The notes: generated by a model not told the origin, from the letters alone. DNA of 46,471 nucleotides from Polaromonas sp. (GCA_013824015.1 PNNC01000029.1:1-46471), one strand, 5' to 3'; positions 24,640 to 34,481 are shown, numbered from the stretch's first letter. Program-made: numbers and translations.

Positions 24640-25623
24640 ATGAGCAAACCCAAAATCCTCGTTGCCCGGCAGACTTTTCCCGAAGTCATCAGCCGCCTGG
24701 AGCAGCACTTTGAGGTCGAGGCCAACCAGTCCGACGCCGTCTGGTCCAAGGCCGATCTGACCGAAAAACTCAAGGACAAGGAAGGCGCCTTCACCACTGG
24801 CGGCGACCGCATCGACGGCGAGGTGCTGGCTGCCTGCCCGCGCCTGAAGATCTGCGCCAACATGGCAGTGGGTTACAACAACTTCGACATCGACGCGATG
24901 ACCGCGGCCGGTGTGCTGGCCACCAACGCGCCGGACGTGCTGACCGAAACCACCGCCGACTTCGGCTTTGCGCTGCTGATGGCGACCGCTCGCCGGATCA
25001 CCGAGAGCGAACATTACCTGCGTGCCGGCCAGTGGAGCCGATGGAGTTTCGACCTGTTTGCCGGCGCCGAGATTCATGGCAGCACGCTCGGTGTGCTGGG
25101 CATGGGGCGCATCGGGCAGGGCATTGCCAGGCGCGGCGCGCACGGCTTCGGCATGAAGGTGATTTACCACAACCGTTCGCGACTGGACGCCGCGCTGGAA
25201 GCCGAATGCGGGGCCAGTTACGTGAGCAAGGAAGAGCTGCTGAAAACGGCTGACCATGTGGTGCTGGTGCTGCCGTATTCGCCGGCCTCGCACCACACCA
25301 TCGGTGCGGCGGAACTGGCCATGATGAAACCGACAGCGACGCTGGTGAACATTGCGCGCGGCGGCATCGTGGACGACGTGGCGCTGGCCAAAGCGCTGCG
25401 CGACAAAACCATCGCTGCTGCAGGCCTGGACGTGTTTGAAGGCGAGCCGAAAGTCCATCCGGATCTGCTGACGGTTCCGAATGTGGTGTTGACGCCGCAC
25501 ATCGCCAGCTCCACCGGACCCACACGGCTGGCCATGGCCAATCTGGCGGCAGACAACCTGATCGGCTTTTTCAGGGACAAAAAGCCGCTGACACCGCTGA
25601 ACCCCGCAGTGCTGGCTGCCTGA
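24640..25623 (+). CDS. D-2-hydroxyacid dehydrogenase (glyoxylate/hydroxypyruvate reductase-like)
   Basis: A 327-residue NAD(P)-dependent enzyme. The nucleotide-binding motif is GVLGMGRIGQGIARRG, and the catalytic triad is Arg (NIARGGIVDD), Glu (FEGEP) and His (LTPHIASST). It resembles the D-glycerate dehydrogenase/GhrB group that reduces glyoxylate or hydroxypyruvate. The start at 24640 (MSKPKILVARQ) fits relatives better than the ATG seven codons upstream. It precedes rmuC by six bases, probably as one transcript. Confidence 0.9.
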   Translation: MSKPKILVARQTFPEVISRLEQHFEVEANQSDAVWSKADLTEKLKDKEGAFTTGGDRIDGEVLAACPRLKICANMAVGYNNFDIDAMTAAGVLATNAPDVLTETTADFGFALLMATARRITESEHYLRAGQWSRWSFDLFAGAEIHGSTLGVLGMGRIGQGIARRGAHGFGMKVIYHNRSRLDAALEAECGASYVSKEELLKTADHVVLVLPYSPASHHTIGAAELAMMKPTATLVNIARGGIVDDVALAKALRDKTIAAAGLDVFEGEPKVHPDLLTVPNVVLTPHIASSTGPTRLAMANLAADNLIGFFRDKKPLTPLNPAVLAA

Positions 25624-25629
25624 GGATCT

Positions 25630-26973
25630 GTGTTGATCGAACTGTGGTTCCTGATTGCCCTGGCCCTGGCCATCCTGGTGGCTGTCATCGTGTTGCTGGT
25701 GCGCAAGCCGGCCGTGCCGGATAACGGCCGCGCCGAACTGCTGGCTGCCAGCGAGCGGCTGGAGCGCGAACTGCGGCGTGAGATCAGCGAATCCTCGCGC
25801 GGCGCGCGCCAGGAGATGACGCACAGCCTGGCAACCTTCCAGGAGACCCTGGTCAAACAGGCGTCAGAAACCACGCGGACCCAGAACACGCAGATCGACG
25901 CCTTTGCCCAGCAACTGACGCTGCTGCAGAAAACCCTGTCGGACACCCTGAGCACCCAGCTGCAGTCGGTCAGCGAGTCGAATGCCAGGCGCATGGTGGA
26001 AGTGCGCGAGACGCTGGAACAGCAGCTCGCGCAGTTGCAGCAGACCAATTCGGCCAAGCTCGACGAGATGCGCAAGACAGTGGACGAAAAGCTGCAAACC
26101 ACGCTGGAGACGCGCCTGGGCGAAAGCTTCAAGCAGGTGGCCGACCGGCTCGAGCAGGTGCACAAGGGCCTGGGCGAGATGCAGTCGCTGGCGGTCGGTG
26201 TGGGCAGCCTGCAGCGTGTGCTGACCAACGTCAAGACCCGCGGCATGTTCGGCGAGGTGCAGCTCGAGGCATTGCTCGAGCAGGTGCTGACCACCGACCA
26301 GTACGCCAAGCAGGTCGAGACCAAACCGCGCAGCGGCCAGCGCGTGGACTTTGCCATCCGTTTCCCCGGCCGCGGTGACGAGGGTGCGCCGGTGTGGCTG
26401 CCGATCGATGCCAAGTTTCCGCGCGACGACTATGAGCGCCTGCTCGATGCGCATGAACGCGTGGACCCGGCCGCGGTGGAGCTGGCCGGCAAGGCGCTGG
26501 AGGCGCGTATCCGCAGCGAGGCCAAATCGATCGCCGAGAACTACCTGGCGGCGCCGCACACCACCGACTTCGCCATCCTGTTCCTGCCGGTCGAAAGCCT
26601 GTATGCCGAGGTGTTGCGCCGGCCCGGCCTGATGGACGCGATCCAGCGCCAGCACCGCGTGACGCTGGCCGGACCCACCACCCTGCTGGCCATGCTCAAC
26701 AGCCTGCACATGGGCTTTCGCACACTGGCGCTGGAGCAGCAGGCGTCCGAGGTCTGGAAGGTGCTGGGCGCGGTCAAGACCGAGTTCGAGCGTTATGGCG
26801 AATGGGTGGCGCGCATCAAGGAGCAGGTGGCCAAGGCCTCGGACACGCTGGACAAGGCCGACACCCGTGCCCGGCAGATGCGGCTGGCCCTGCGCAAGGT
26901 CGAGGCCTTGCCGGACGCCGAGTCGCAGGTGTTGCTGCCGCCGGTGGCGGATCCGGATGCGCTGGACGAATGA
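25630..26973 (+). CDS. rmuC: DNA recombination protein RmuC
   Basis: A 447-residue protein with an N-terminal membrane helix (about residues 5-24), a long coiled coil (35-180) and the conserved RmuC domain (about 200-410; RGMFGEVQLEALLEQVL, VWLPIDAKFPRDDYERLLDA, FAILFLPVESLYAEVLRRPG). RmuC limits inversions at short inverted repeats, presumably as a nuclease or its partner. The start is GTG at 25630, placed behind TGAGGA; TTG at 25633 is possible. It is followed by repeat copy B. Confidence 0.93.
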   Translation: MLIELWFLIALALAILVAVIVLLVRKPAVPDNGRAELLAASERLERELRREISESSRGARQEMTHSLATFQETLVKQASETTRTQNTQIDAFAQQLTLLQKTLSDTLSTQLQSVSESNARRMVEVRETLEQQLAQLQQTNSAKLDEMRKTVDEKLQTTLETRLGESFKQVADRLEQVHKGLGEMQSLAVGVGSLQRVLTNVKTRGMFGEVQLEALLEQVLTTDQYAKQVETKPRSGQRVDFAIRFPGRGDEGAPVWLPIDAKFPRDDYERLLDAHERVDPAAVELAGKALEARIRSEAKSIAENYLAAPHTTDFAILFLPVESLYAEVLRRPGLMDAIQRQHRVTLAGPTTLLAMLNSLHMGFRTLALEQQASEVWKVLGAVKTEFERYGEWVARIKEQVAKASDTLDKADTRARQMRLALRKVEALPDAESQVLLPPVADPDALDE

Positions 26974-26994
26974 GCCAACCCACGATGCCGGAAT

Positions 26995-27050
26995 GCTACT
27001 GAATTGATAGCTGCTCGCCCTTGTTGTCCATGGGCCGAGGCCTGATTTGA
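26995..27050 (+). repeat. 57-bp palindromic repeat, copy B
   Basis: GCTACTGAATTGATAGCTG starts the element, then a GC-rich middle (CTTGTTGTCCATGGGCCGAGGCC) and the TGATTTGA end. It fills most of the gap between rmuC and the MFS gene and stops nine bases before the MFS start codon, so it makes up the leader of that gene. Confidence 0.65.
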
Positions 27051-27059
27051 TGCCACATC

Positions 27060-28220
27060 ATGACGCCTGAACTGGCCCGCCTGATCCTTGCGCAGGTCTG
27101 CCTGCACGCCTGCATGGCCGGCACCCGCATGGCCGCGCCGCTGCTGGCGCTGCGCGAGGGCTACAGCCCGGCAGCGGTCGGTGTGCTGCTGGCGCTGTTT
27201 GCGCTGACCCAGGTCTTCCTGGCGCTGCCGGCTGGCCGGTTTGCGGACCGCAATGGTCTCAAACGTCCCATCGGCTACAGCGTGGTGGCGGCCATGCTGG
27301 GCGCCGGTTTGGCGGTCGCGTTCCCGGTGTTTCCGGTGCTGTGCCTGGCTGCGCTGATGACCGGCGGCGCCACCGGCGTGGCGGTGATCTCGCTGCAGCG
27401 CCATGTCGGGCGTGCCGCGACCGGAGCGCTGCAACTGCGGCGCGTGTTCAGCTGGCTGTCGATAGGCCCGGCGGTGTCCAACTTCATCGGCCCTTTCGCC
27501 GCCGGGCTGCTGATCGACCATGCGGGCGCCGCGCCGAACAGCACCACCGGCTACCGGGCCGCTTTTTTCCTGATGGCGGTGTTGCCCCTGGCCTGCTGGC
27601 TGCTGGTGCGGCCTACCCGGGAGCTGCCGCCGGTGATCGTGGCGCCAGGCAGCGCCCCGGCCAGTGCCTGGGACCTGTTGCGTGACCCGGCCTTTCGCAA
27701 GCTCATGCTGGTCAACTGGTTTCTGTCGTCCTGCTGGGACGTGCACACTTTTGTGGTGCCGGTGCTCGGTTTTGAAAAAGGCATCAGCGCCTCGGTCATC
27801 GGGTCCATTCTGGGTGCTTTTGCCGTGGCCGCCGCTGCCATCCGCATGCTGATGCCGCTGCTGGCCGCGCACCTGCGCGAGTGGCGCGTGCTGGTGGGCG
27901 CGATGCTGATGACCGCGGTGCTGTTTGCTGTCTACCCGCTGATGGGCACGGCACTGGGCATGGGGGTGTGTTCGGTGTTGCTGGGTTTTGCGCTGGGCAC
28001 GGTCCAGCCCATGATCATGAGCATGCTGCACCAGATCACGCCGGAGGCGCGGCACGGCGAGGCGCTGGGCCTGCGCCTGATGGCCATCAACGCGTCCAGT
28101 GTGGTGATGCCCATGCTGTTCGGCACCATGGGCGCGGTGATCGGCATTGCCGGCGTGTTCTGGGCCACCGGCGCGGTGGTGGGCGCCGGCGCGCGCGCCG
28201 CGTGGGGGCTCAGGGACTGA
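27060..28220 (+). CDS. MFS transporter
   Basis: A 386-residue major facilitator with about 12 membrane segments. The loop between helices 2 and 3 (GRFADRNGLKRPIGYS) is a recognisable motif A, and GEALGLRLMAINASSVVMP marks the second half. It is probably a drug or metabolite exporter driven by protons; the substrate is unknown. Its leader is repeat copy B. It converges with the LOG-family gene with only three bases between the stops. Confidence 0.87.
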   Translation: MTPELARLILAQVCLHACMAGTRMAAPLLALREGYSPAAVGVLLALFALTQVFLALPAGRFADRNGLKRPIGYSVVAAMLGAGLAVAFPVFPVLCLAALMTGGATGVAVISLQRHVGRAATGALQLRRVFSWLSIGPAVSNFIGPFAAGLLIDHAGAAPNSTTGYRAAFFLMAVLPLACWLLVRPTRELPPVIVAPGSAPASAWDLLRDPAFRKLMLVNWFLSSCWDVHTFVVPVLGFEKGISASVIGSILGAFAVAAAAIRMLMPLLAAHLREWRVLVGAMLMTAVLFAVYPLMGTALGMGVCSVLLGFALGTVQPMIMSMLHQITPEARHGEALGLRLMAINASSVVMPMLFGTMGAVIGIAGVFWATGAVVGAGARAAWGLRD

Positions 28221-28223
28221 ACT

Positions 28224-29087
28224 CTACAGCTGGTAGAAGGTCTTGATCGCGTCCCAGGCCACCTGGGGATCATCGACGTATTCGAACAGCTTGAGGTCTT
28301 CCGGCGAGATCGCGCCTTCCTCGATCAGCACGTCGAAGTTGAGCAGTCGCTTCCAGTAGTCGGAGCCGAACAGGATGATGGGCACCGGCTTGGCCTTGCG
28401 GGTCTGCACCAGGGTGATGACCTCGAACAGCTCGTCCAGCGTGCCGAAACCGCCGGGAAAGGCCACCAGCGCCTTGGCGCGCATCATGAAATGCATCTTG
28501 CGCAGCGCGAAGTAGTGGAACTTGAAGCTCAGCGAGGGCGTGACGTAAGGGTTGGAGCCTTGCTCATGCGGCAGGGCGATGTTCAGGCCCACCGTCGGCA
28601 CGCCCATCTCGTGCGCGCCGCGGTTGGCCGCTTCCATGATGCCGGGGCCGCCGCCGGTGCAGATGAACAACTGCTCGGCCGGCGGGTGCTGCTTGCTGTG
28701 GGCGGCCACCAGCCGGCTGAACAGCCGTGCCTGGTCGTAATACACCGCGTTGCGCACATGCCGCTCAGCCAGCGCCATGGCCTGCGCATCGCCGCTGTCG
28801 CGGGCCAGCTTCAGGGCTTGCTGGGCCTGCTCGGGTGCCGGAAAACGCGCGCTGCCGAACACCACGATGGTGTTTTCAATGCCCTGGGCGTGCTGCTCCA
28901 TGTCGGGCTTGAGCATCTCGAGCTGGAAGCGGATGCCGCGGGTCTCGCGGCGCAGCAGGAACTCGGGGTCGGCAAACGCCAGGCGATAGGCATCGGCCTG
29001 CAGCGGGTTGCCCTGGTCAGCGTGGGATTGCAATTCGGCCCAGGCATCGGCGAGCCGGTTTTCGTTCAGGTCTTGTGTGGATTCCAT
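28224..29087 (-). CDS. LOG-family (TIGR00730-like) Rossmann protein
   Basis: A 287-residue protein of the LOG/lysine-decarboxylase-like family. It carries the signature FPGGFGTLDELFE (PGGxGTxxE) and CTGGGPGIMEAANRGA. Family members release cytokinin-type bases from nucleoside 5'-monophosphates or cleave AMP/IMP to the base and ribose 5-phosphate; many bacterial members are nucleotide 5'-monophosphate nucleosidases. The N-terminal 100 residues are an extra helical part seen in the longer members. The start at 29087 was preferred over 29261 because the added segment overlaps the efp terminator and gene. Confidence 0.87.
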   Translation of the reverse strand: MESTQDLNENRLADAWAELQSHADQGNPLQADAYRLAFADPEFLLRRETRGIRFQLEMLKPDMEQHAQGIENTIVVFGSARFPAPEQAQQALKLARDSGDAQAMALAERHVRNAVYYDQARLFSRLVAAHSKQHPPAEQLFICTGGGPGIMEAANRGAHEMGVPTVGLNIALPHEQGSNPYVTPSLSFKFHYFALRKMHFMMRAKALVAFPGGFGTLDELFEVITLVQTRKAKPVPIILFGSDYWKRLLNFDVLIEEGAISPEDLKLFEYVDDPQVAWDAIKTFYQL

Positions 29088-29130
29088 GACTGCATTGTGT
29101 ATGAGGGCGGGGCGGGCATCGGCCGTCCAG

Positions 29131-29155
29131 CAAAAAGGCTCCACAGGGGAGCCTT
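29131..29155 (-). terminator. Rho-independent terminator of efp
   Basis: On the minus strand AAGGCTCC-loop-GGAGCCTT (stem 29135-29142 / 29148-29155) is followed by TTTTT. It lies 21 bases beyond the efp stop and separates efp from the LOG-family gene. Confidence 0.8.
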
Positions 29156-29175
29156 GTTGCGGGGAGCGGGCAGGC

Positions 29176-29730
29176 TCAGACGCGTTTGCGGTATTCGCCG
29201 GTGCGTGTGTCGATCTCGACCAGGTCGCCCTGGGCCACAAAAATCGGCACACCGATTTCAAAGCCGGTGGCCAGCTTGGCGGGCTTGAGCACCTTGCCGG
29301 AGGTGTCGCCCTTGACGGCAGGCTCGGTCCAGGTGATCTCGCGCTGCACGCTGGTCGGCAGTTCGACCGAGATCGCCTTGCCGTCGTAAAACACGACTTC
29401 GAGTTCCATGCCGTCCTGCAGGTAGTTCAGCGAGTCGCCCATGTTCTCGGCCTCGACTTCGTACTGGTTGTAGTCGGCGTCCATGCAGATGTACATCGGG
29501 TCGGCGAAGTAGGAGTAGGTGCAGTCCTTCTTGTCGAGGATGACCTGGTCCACCTTGTCGTCGGCCTTGAACACCTGCTCGGTGTTGAAGTTGGCGATCA
29601 GGCTCTTGAGCTTCATGCGCACGGTGGCGGAATTGCGCCCGCCGCGGCTGTATTCCGTCTTGAGCACAACCATCGGGTCCTTGCCGTGCATGATGACGTT
29701 GCCGGCGCGTATTTCTTGAGCGATTTTCAT
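29176..29730 (-). CDS. efp: Elongation factor P (EarP-dependent, Arg32 type)
   Basis: A 184-residue three-domain EF-P that relieves ribosomes stalled at polyproline. The tip of the N-terminal KOW domain reads [11 protein letters not shown], placing Arg at position 32, the residue rhamnosylated by EarP, instead of the Lys used in the EpmA type. The C-terminal OB domain ends [14 protein letters not shown]. The gene for its modifying enzyme lies 105 bases upstream on the same strand, so modification and target are encoded together, as in other beta- and some gammaproteobacteria. Confidence 0.97.
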   Translation of the reverse strand: MKIAQEIRAGNVIMHGKDPMVVLKTEYSRGGRNSATVRMKLKSLIANFNTEQVFKADDKVDQVILDKKDCTYSYFADPMYICMDADYNQYEVEAENMGDSLNYLQDGMELEVVFYDGKAISVELPTSVQREITWTEPAVKGDTSGKVLKPAKLATGFEIGVPIFVAQGDLVEIDTRTGEYRKRV

Positions 29731-29835
29731 AACAGTTCTACTTGAGTCTGGGCCGCGAAACGCCGGCCTGGACGGCTGGTTCTGCAGCGGGTTGTGCGGC
29801 CGGCCCGGTCGGGACTCTCCGCAAAGCCCCTGATT

Positions 29836-30948
29836 TTAGCTTTTTTTTGCCACAAACCCGAGCAGCTGGCTGCAGAGGTCCGGCTGGACCCGCAGCGCCT
29901 GCCTGGCTGCGCGCACGCAGTCGGACCACGGCTGGCTGTCCAGCGGCGGCAGATCCGGTTGCCGGCCGTTCCAGGCCTGGTGAAAGATACGCAGCGATGC
30001 CGGCGCGTCCAGCCGGTCCAGAAAAGCCTGCATCTTGGCCTGGTGCGCCTCGTCGTCCTGGGGGTAGATCTGCCAGACCAGCGGCTTGCCGGCCCAGAGC
30101 GCGCGCACCACCGAGTCCTCACCGCGCACAAAGTTGAGGTCGCAGGCCCAGAGCAGGTGGTCAAACTCAGTCTGGGCCAGCAGCGGCAGGTATGAAATTG
30201 ATAGCATCTTCCCCTTGTCCAGCAAGGGCTGCAGCTCATTTTGATTCAAAATTGCCGCCTGCACGGCGGCCGCGGCGCGGCCCGCCGCCACCAGCAGCCG
30301 CACGGGTTCGCCATGCAAGCCCTGGCGCGCGAATTGTTCCAGCAGCCGGGGCAGGGCAGGGGGCTCGTAACAGAACAGGCTCACCAGCTTCTCGCCGGCC
30401 CAGGGAAGGTTCTGCGCAGCCAGCCAGCGCGCGCGGTCGAAGCCGGCCTGCCGCTGCAGCAGGCCGGCGTCGCGCAGCAGGCCACCGGTGGCCGGCGTGA
30501 AGCCGGGGTAAAAAAACCATTTGGTCCAGCCGGCCGCCGGGCCGTGCCGCACCAGCGAGGGCAGGCCGTGGCAACGTTCCACATATGGCTCGGCCGACAG
30601 GTACTCGAGGTTGATCCAGACAGGTTTCTCGGCCCCAGCCCTTTGCTGGTCTGCACAGGCAGCTATGAATTCAGGAGCAATCTCGCAGCCGAAGGCCTCC
30701 ACCAGGACCTCGCAGGGCGCGCTGTCCAGACGCAGCAGGTTCAGGCCCAGCGGCTCCAGCCAGGGCAGCACGGTGACACCGGCCTGGCCTTCGGGGGCCA
30801 TCCAGGCCAGCGCCGAGGCATCATCGACCCACAGCCGCACCTGCTGACCGCGCGTCGCCAGCTCGGCACTGAGCCGCCAGCAGACACCGATGTCGCCATG
30901 GTTGTCGATGACTTTGCAAAATATGTCCCACTGCCGGCTGCGATTCAT
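29836..30948 (-). CDS. earP: EF-P arginine rhamnosyltransferase EarP
   Basis: A 370-residue inverting GT-B glycosyltransferase that transfers rhamnose from dTDP-beta-L-rhamnose to Arg32 of EF-P. The catalytic Asp region is Asp15 and Asp19 ([14 protein letters not shown]), and the nucleotide-sugar-binding region is [15 protein letters not shown] near residues 275-289. ATG at 30948 fits the family start ([16 protein letters not shown]). A copy of the 57-bp repeat (30193-30246) lies inside the coding sequence and encodes about residues 235-252 ([18 protein letters not shown]). It keeps the frame, so it probably forms an added surface segment. The start is only 39 bases from divergent uvrC. Confidence 0.95.
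   Translation of the reverse strand: MNRSRQWDIFCKVIDNHGDIGVCWRLSAELATRGQQVRLWVDDASALAWMAPEGQAGVTVLPWLEPLGLNLLRLDSAPCEVLVEAFGCEIAPEFIAACADQQRAGAEKPVWINLEYLSAEPYVERCHGLPSLVRHGPAAGWTKWFFYPGFTPATGGLLRDAGLLQRQAGFDRARWLAAQNLPWAGEKLVSLFCYEPPALPRLLEQFARQGLHGEPVRLLVAAGRAAAAVQAAILNQNELQPLLDKGKMLSISYLPLLAQTEFDHLLWACDLNFVRGEDSVVRALWAGKPLVWQIYPQDDEAHQAKMQAFLDRLDAPASLRIFHQAWNGRQPDLPPLDSQPWSDCVRAARQALRVQPDLCSQLLGFVAKKS
30193..30246 (+). repeat. 57-bp palindromic repeat, copy C, inside earP
   Basis: AAATTGATAGCATCTTCCCC, then TTGTCCAGCAAGGGCTGCAG and CTCATTTTGATT. It aligns with copy B in the GATAGC box, the CTTGTCC segment, the GGGC dyad and the TTTGA end. Unlike copies A and B it is within an intact reading frame (earP, opposite strand). 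Confidence 0.6.
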
Positions 30949-30964
30949 TTCCGGATTGTCCACA

Positions 30965-30983
30965 ATACGGGTACTTTCCGTAT
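30965..30983. promoter_or_regulatory. Dyad in the 39-bp earP/uvrC divergent gap
   Basis: ATACGG-N7-CCGTAT takes up half of the gap between the two start codons. It could be an operator shared by both genes; the cognate protein is unknown. Confidence 0.35.
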
Positions 30984-30987
30984 CACC

Positions 30988-32901
30988 ATGACCGCTCCCC
31001 ACGAATTCGACCCCCAGTTGCTCAGCGAAGTCGCCGCGTTGCCGGCCATGCCGGGTGTGTACCGATATTTCGATGCCGAAGGCGGCGTGCTTTATGTCGG
31101 CAAGGCGCGCGACCTGAAAAAGCGCGTCTCCACCTACTTCCAGAAAAACCACGGCGGCACCCGCATCGGCCACATGGTCACGAAGATTGCCCGCATGGAG
31201 ACCACGGTGGTGCGCTCCGAGGCGGAAGCCTTGCTGCTGGAAAACAACCTGATCAAGACGCTGAACCCCCGGTTCAACATCCTGTTTCGCGACGACAAGA
31301 GTTATCCCTACCTGAAACTGGCGTCTCACGACTTCCCGCGCGTGGCCTATTACCGCGGCGCGGTGGAGAAAAAGCACCGCTATTTCGGACCCTACCCGAG
31401 CGCCTGGGCGGTCAAGGAAACCATTTTGCTGCTGCAGAAGGTGTTCAAGTTGCGCACCTGCGAGGACACGGTGTTCAACAACCGCACGCGGCCCTGTTTG
31501 CTGTACCAGATCAAGCGCTGCTCGGCACCCTGCGTCGGTCATGTGACGCCGGAGCAGTACGCGCTCGACGTGGCCAATGCCGAACGCTTCCTGCAGGGCC
31601 AGGCCGAAGAGATCCTGACCGAACTCGAACAGCAGATGCGCGGTCATGCCGACAGGCTGGAGTTTGAACAGGCCGCGGAGCTGCGCAACCAGATGTCGGC
31701 GCTCTCCAAGGTGCTGCACCAGCAGTCCATGGAAATCGGCGGCGACAAGGATGTGGACATCCTCGCGGTCAAGGTGCACGGCGGCAAGGCCTGCGTCAAC
31801 CTGGCGATGGTGCGCGGTGGGCGGCATCTGGGCGACCGGCCCTACTTTCCGACGCATGTGGAGCATGCCGTGGACATGGCCGGCTTCGATGACGACAGCG
31901 GTGCTGGCGCGCCGGCCACCGGCGTGGCCAGGCTCAGGAGCCTGGAAGCGCTGGTGCTCGAGGCCTTTATCGCGCAGCACTACGTCGGGGTGCCGGTGCC
32001 GCCGGTGCTGGTATGCAGCGAACCGGTGGACAAGGCGCTGATCGCGGCGCTCATTTTGCAGACCGGCAACAAGGTCACCGCGATCCACCAGCCGCGCGAG
32101 CAGCGCCGCATCTGGCTGGAGATGGCGCAGAAAAACGCCGACCTGCAACTGGCCCGCCTGCTGGCCGAGCAGGGCTCGCAGCAGGCGCGCACGCGGGCGC
32201 TGGCCGAGGCGCTGGAACTCTCGCTGGACAACCTCGATGCGCTGCGCATCGAATGTTTTGACATCTCGCACACGGCCGGTGAATCCACCCAGGCCTCGTG
32301 TGTGGTGTTCCACGGCCACAAGATGCAAAGCGCCGAATACCGGCGATACAACATTGACGGCATCACACCGGGCGACGACTATGCGGCCATGCGCCAGGTG
32401 CTGATGCGACGCTACAGCAAACTCGCCGAGGCGGCGCGCAACAACACCGCCCGGCTGCCGGACCTGGTGCTGATCGACGGCGGCAAGGGCCAGGTGTCGA
32501 TGGCGCGCGAGGTGTTCGAGGAGCTCGGCCTGGACCTCGGCCTGATCGCCGGTGTGGAAAAAGGCGAGGGCCGCAAGGTGGGTCTCGAGGAACTGGTGTT
32601 TGCCGACGGCCGCGAAAAAGTCTATCTCGGCAGGGATTCAGCCGCGCTGATGCTGATTGCCCAGATCCGCGACGAGGCGCACCGTTTCGCCATCACCGGC
32701 ATGCGCGCCAAACGCGCCAAGGTGCGGGTCGGCGCCAGCCGGCTCGAGGACATTGCCGGCATCGGCCCGAAAAAACGCGCCAGCCTGCTGCAGCGTTTTG
32801 GCGGCATTCGCGGCGTGTCCTCGGCGAGCGCCGAGGACATTGCCACCGTGGAAGGCATCTCGCGCGAACTGGCCGACGAAATTTACCGCGCCCTGCATTG
32901 A
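30988..32901 (+). CDS. uvrC: Excinuclease ABC subunit C
   Basis: A 637-residue dual-incision nuclease of nucleotide excision repair. The GIY-YIG domain at 20-105 carries [25 protein letters not shown]; a UVR motif is near residues 205-240 for UvrB contact; the C-terminal RNase H-like nuclease domain has [15 protein letters not shown] with catalytic Asp and FDISHTAGE; tandem helix-hairpin-helix motifs finish the protein ([16 protein letters not shown]). The start at 30988 follows the family N-terminus; the frame stays open upstream into antisense earP, but that is not protein. It lies 21 bases after the shared dyad at 30965. Confidence 0.96.
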   Translation: MTAPHEFDPQLLSEVAALPAMPGVYRYFDAEGGVLYVGKARDLKKRVSTYFQKNHGGTRIGHMVTKIARMETTVVRSEAEALLLENNLIKTLNPRFNILFRDDKSYPYLKLASHDFPRVAYYRGAVEKKHRYFGPYPSAWAVKETILLLQKVFKLRTCEDTVFNNRTRPCLLYQIKRCSAPCVGHVTPEQYALDVANAERFLQGQAEEILTELEQQMRGHADRLEFEQAAELRNQMSALSKVLHQQSMEIGGDKDVDILAVKVHGGKACVNLAMVRGGRHLGDRPYFPTHVEHAVDMAGFDDDSGAGAPATGVARLRSLEALVLEAFIAQHYVGVPVPPVLVCSEPVDKALIAALILQTGNKVTAIHQPREQRRIWLEMAQKNADLQLARLLAEQGSQQARTRALAEALELSLDNLDALRIECFDISHTAGESTQASCVVFHGHKMQSAEYRRYNIDGITPGDDYAAMRQVLMRRYSKLAEAARNNTARLPDLVLIDGGKGQVSMAREVFEELGLDLGLIAGVEKGEGRKVGLEELVFADGREKVYLGRDSAALMLIAQIRDEAHRFAITGMRAKRAKVRVGASRLEDIAGIGPKKRASLLQRFGGIRGVSSASAEDIATVEGISRELADEIYRALH

Positions 32902-33009
32902 GCGCGTGCAGCGGTTTTTGCACCACGAAGCGGGTCGAAAGACGGTGAATTTCCGGGGTGCCGCGGTCGCCGCCGGCCCGCCGCTTCCGGCTCATGCCAA
33001 AATCGGGTG

Positions 33010-33576
33010 ATGTTCCTGACCATACCCACGCTGATGACCTGGACCCGCATTGTTGCGATTCCGTTGATTGTGGGTATTTTCTACATCGATATCGCGGAGG
33101 AAAAGGCCGACCTGATTGCCACCGTGATGTTTGTGGTGTTTGCCGCCACCGACTGGCTCGACGGCTACCTGGCCCGCAAACTGAACCAGACCTCGTCCTT
33201 CGGCGCCTTTCTCGATCCGGTGGCCGACAAGTTCCTGGTGTGCGCCTCGCTGCTGGTGCTGGTTCACCTGGACCGCATCGACGTGTTTGTGGCGCTCATC
33301 ATCATCGGCCGCGAAATCGCCATTTCCGCCCTGCGCGAGTGGATGGCGCTGATCGGCGCGACCAAAAGTGTCGCGGTCCACATGCTCGGCAAGCTCAAGA
33401 CCACGGTGCAGATGGTGGCCATCCCATTCCTGCTTTATGACGGGGATCTGTTTCAGGTCATCGACACCAACCTCTGGGGCACCTGGCTGATCTGGCTGTC
33501 GGCCATCCTGACCGTCTGGTCCATGATTTATTACCTGAAAAAAGCCATCCCCGAAATCCGCGCCCGCGCCAAATGA
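33010..33576 (+). CDS. pgsA: CDP-diacylglycerol-glycerol-3-phosphate 3-phosphatidyltransferase
   Basis: A 188-residue inner-membrane enzyme that makes phosphatidylglycerol phosphate, the committed step to phosphatidylglycerol. The CDP-alcohol phosphotransferase motif D-G-x2-A-R-x8-G-x3-D-x3-D is complete (DWLDGYLARK...GAFLDPVADK). About five membrane helices. ATG at 33010 is preferred over the adjacent GTG at 33007. Downstream it overlaps the EamA exporter by ATGA; the order uvrC-pgsA is common in proteobacteria. Confidence 0.95.
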   Translation: MFLTIPTLMTWTRIVAIPLIVGIFYIDIAEEKADLIATVMFVVFAATDWLDGYLARKLNQTSSFGAFLDPVADKFLVCASLLVLVHLDRIDVFVALIIIGREIAISALREWMALIGATKSVAVHMLGKLKTTVQMVAIPFLLYDGDLFQVIDTNLWGTWLIWLSAILTVWSMIYYLKKAIPEIRARAK

Positions 33577-34481
33577 GCCGGCCTGGATCCAACGACGCCC
33601 TGATCCGGGCGATGCCCGCCGTCTTTGTCCTGATCTGGAGCACCGGCTTCATCGTCGCCAAATACGGCTTGCCTTACGCGCCGCCGCTGAGCTTTCTGGC
33701 CATCCGTTATGCGTTGTCCCTGTTGTGTTTCATCGTCTGGATCGCGCTGGCGCGGGTGGCCTGGCCGTCCAGCCGCGTGCAATGGCTGCACCTGGCGGTC
33801 ACCGGCGTCCTGATTCATGCGGGTTATCTGAGCGGCGTCTGGTCGGCCATCAAGGGCGGCATGGGTTCGGGCCTGTCGGCGCTGGTGGTCGGCCTGCAGC
33901 CGGTGCTGACGGCGGTCTGGGTCTCGCAGATGGGCGAGTCGGGCGCCGGCAAAAGCCGTGTCAGTGCACGCCAGTGGCTGGGCCTGGTGCTGGGCCTGGC
34001 CGGACTGCTGCTGGTGGTGTCGCGCAAGTTCGGCGCCGGTAATGAGGCCACCGCCTACACCCTGGCGTGGGCGGTGTTTGCGCTGCTGAGCATCACCGCC
34101 GGCACGCTTTACCAGAAGCGGTTTGTCCAGCCCGCCGATGTGCGCAGCGCCAATGCCATCCAGCTGGGCGCTGCCTTGCTGGTGACGCTGCCCCTGACCT
34201 TTCTCGAAACCGAGGCGGTACAGTGGACCGGCGGGTTCGTCGGGGCGCTGGCCTGGTCGGTGCTGGGCCTGACCCTCGGCGGCAGTTCACTGCTGTACAT
34301 GCTGATCCAGCGCGGCGCCGCCACCGCCGTGACCAGCCTGCTTTACCTGGTTCCGCCGACCACCGCGCTGATGGCCTGGCTGCTGTTTGGCGAAACCATC
34401 ACGGTGGTCACGGTGGCCGGGACGGCGCTGACGGCGCTCGGCGTCAGCCTCGTGGTGCGGCCCGCGAAGGCGCCGGTCTAG
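33573..34481 (+). CDS. EamA/DMT-family transporter
   Basis: A 302-residue membrane protein with ten predicted helices in two EamA halves (VLIWSTGFIVAKYGLP in the first, AGTLYQKRFVQP in the second; GAATAVTSLLYLVPPTTALMAWLLFGE is the usual second-half signature). It is a drug/metabolite exporter of unknown substrate. The ATGA overlap with pgsA suggests cotranscription. Its 3' end overlaps the convergent LysR gene by 38 bases. Confidence 0.9.
   Translation: MSRPGSNDALIRAMPAVFVLIWSTGFIVAKYGLPYAPPLSFLAIRYALSLLCFIVWIALARVAWPSSRVQWLHLAVTGVLIHAGYLSGVWSAIKGGMGSGLSALVVGLQPVLTAVWVSQMGESGAGKSRVSARQWLGLVLGLAGLLLVVSRKFGAGNEATAYTLAWAVFALLSITAGTLYQKRFVQPADVRSANAIQLGAALLVTLPLTFLETEAVQWTGGFVGALAWSVLGLTLGGSSLLYMLIQRGAATAVTSLLYLVPPTTALMAWLLFGETITVVTVAGTALTALGVSLVVRPAKAPV

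Noticed and set aside
29836-32328. An 830-codon minus-strand open frame covering earP and most of uvrC
   Set aside because: Only the last 370 codons are EarP. The part upstream of 30948 is antisense to uvrC and shows no protein-like features.
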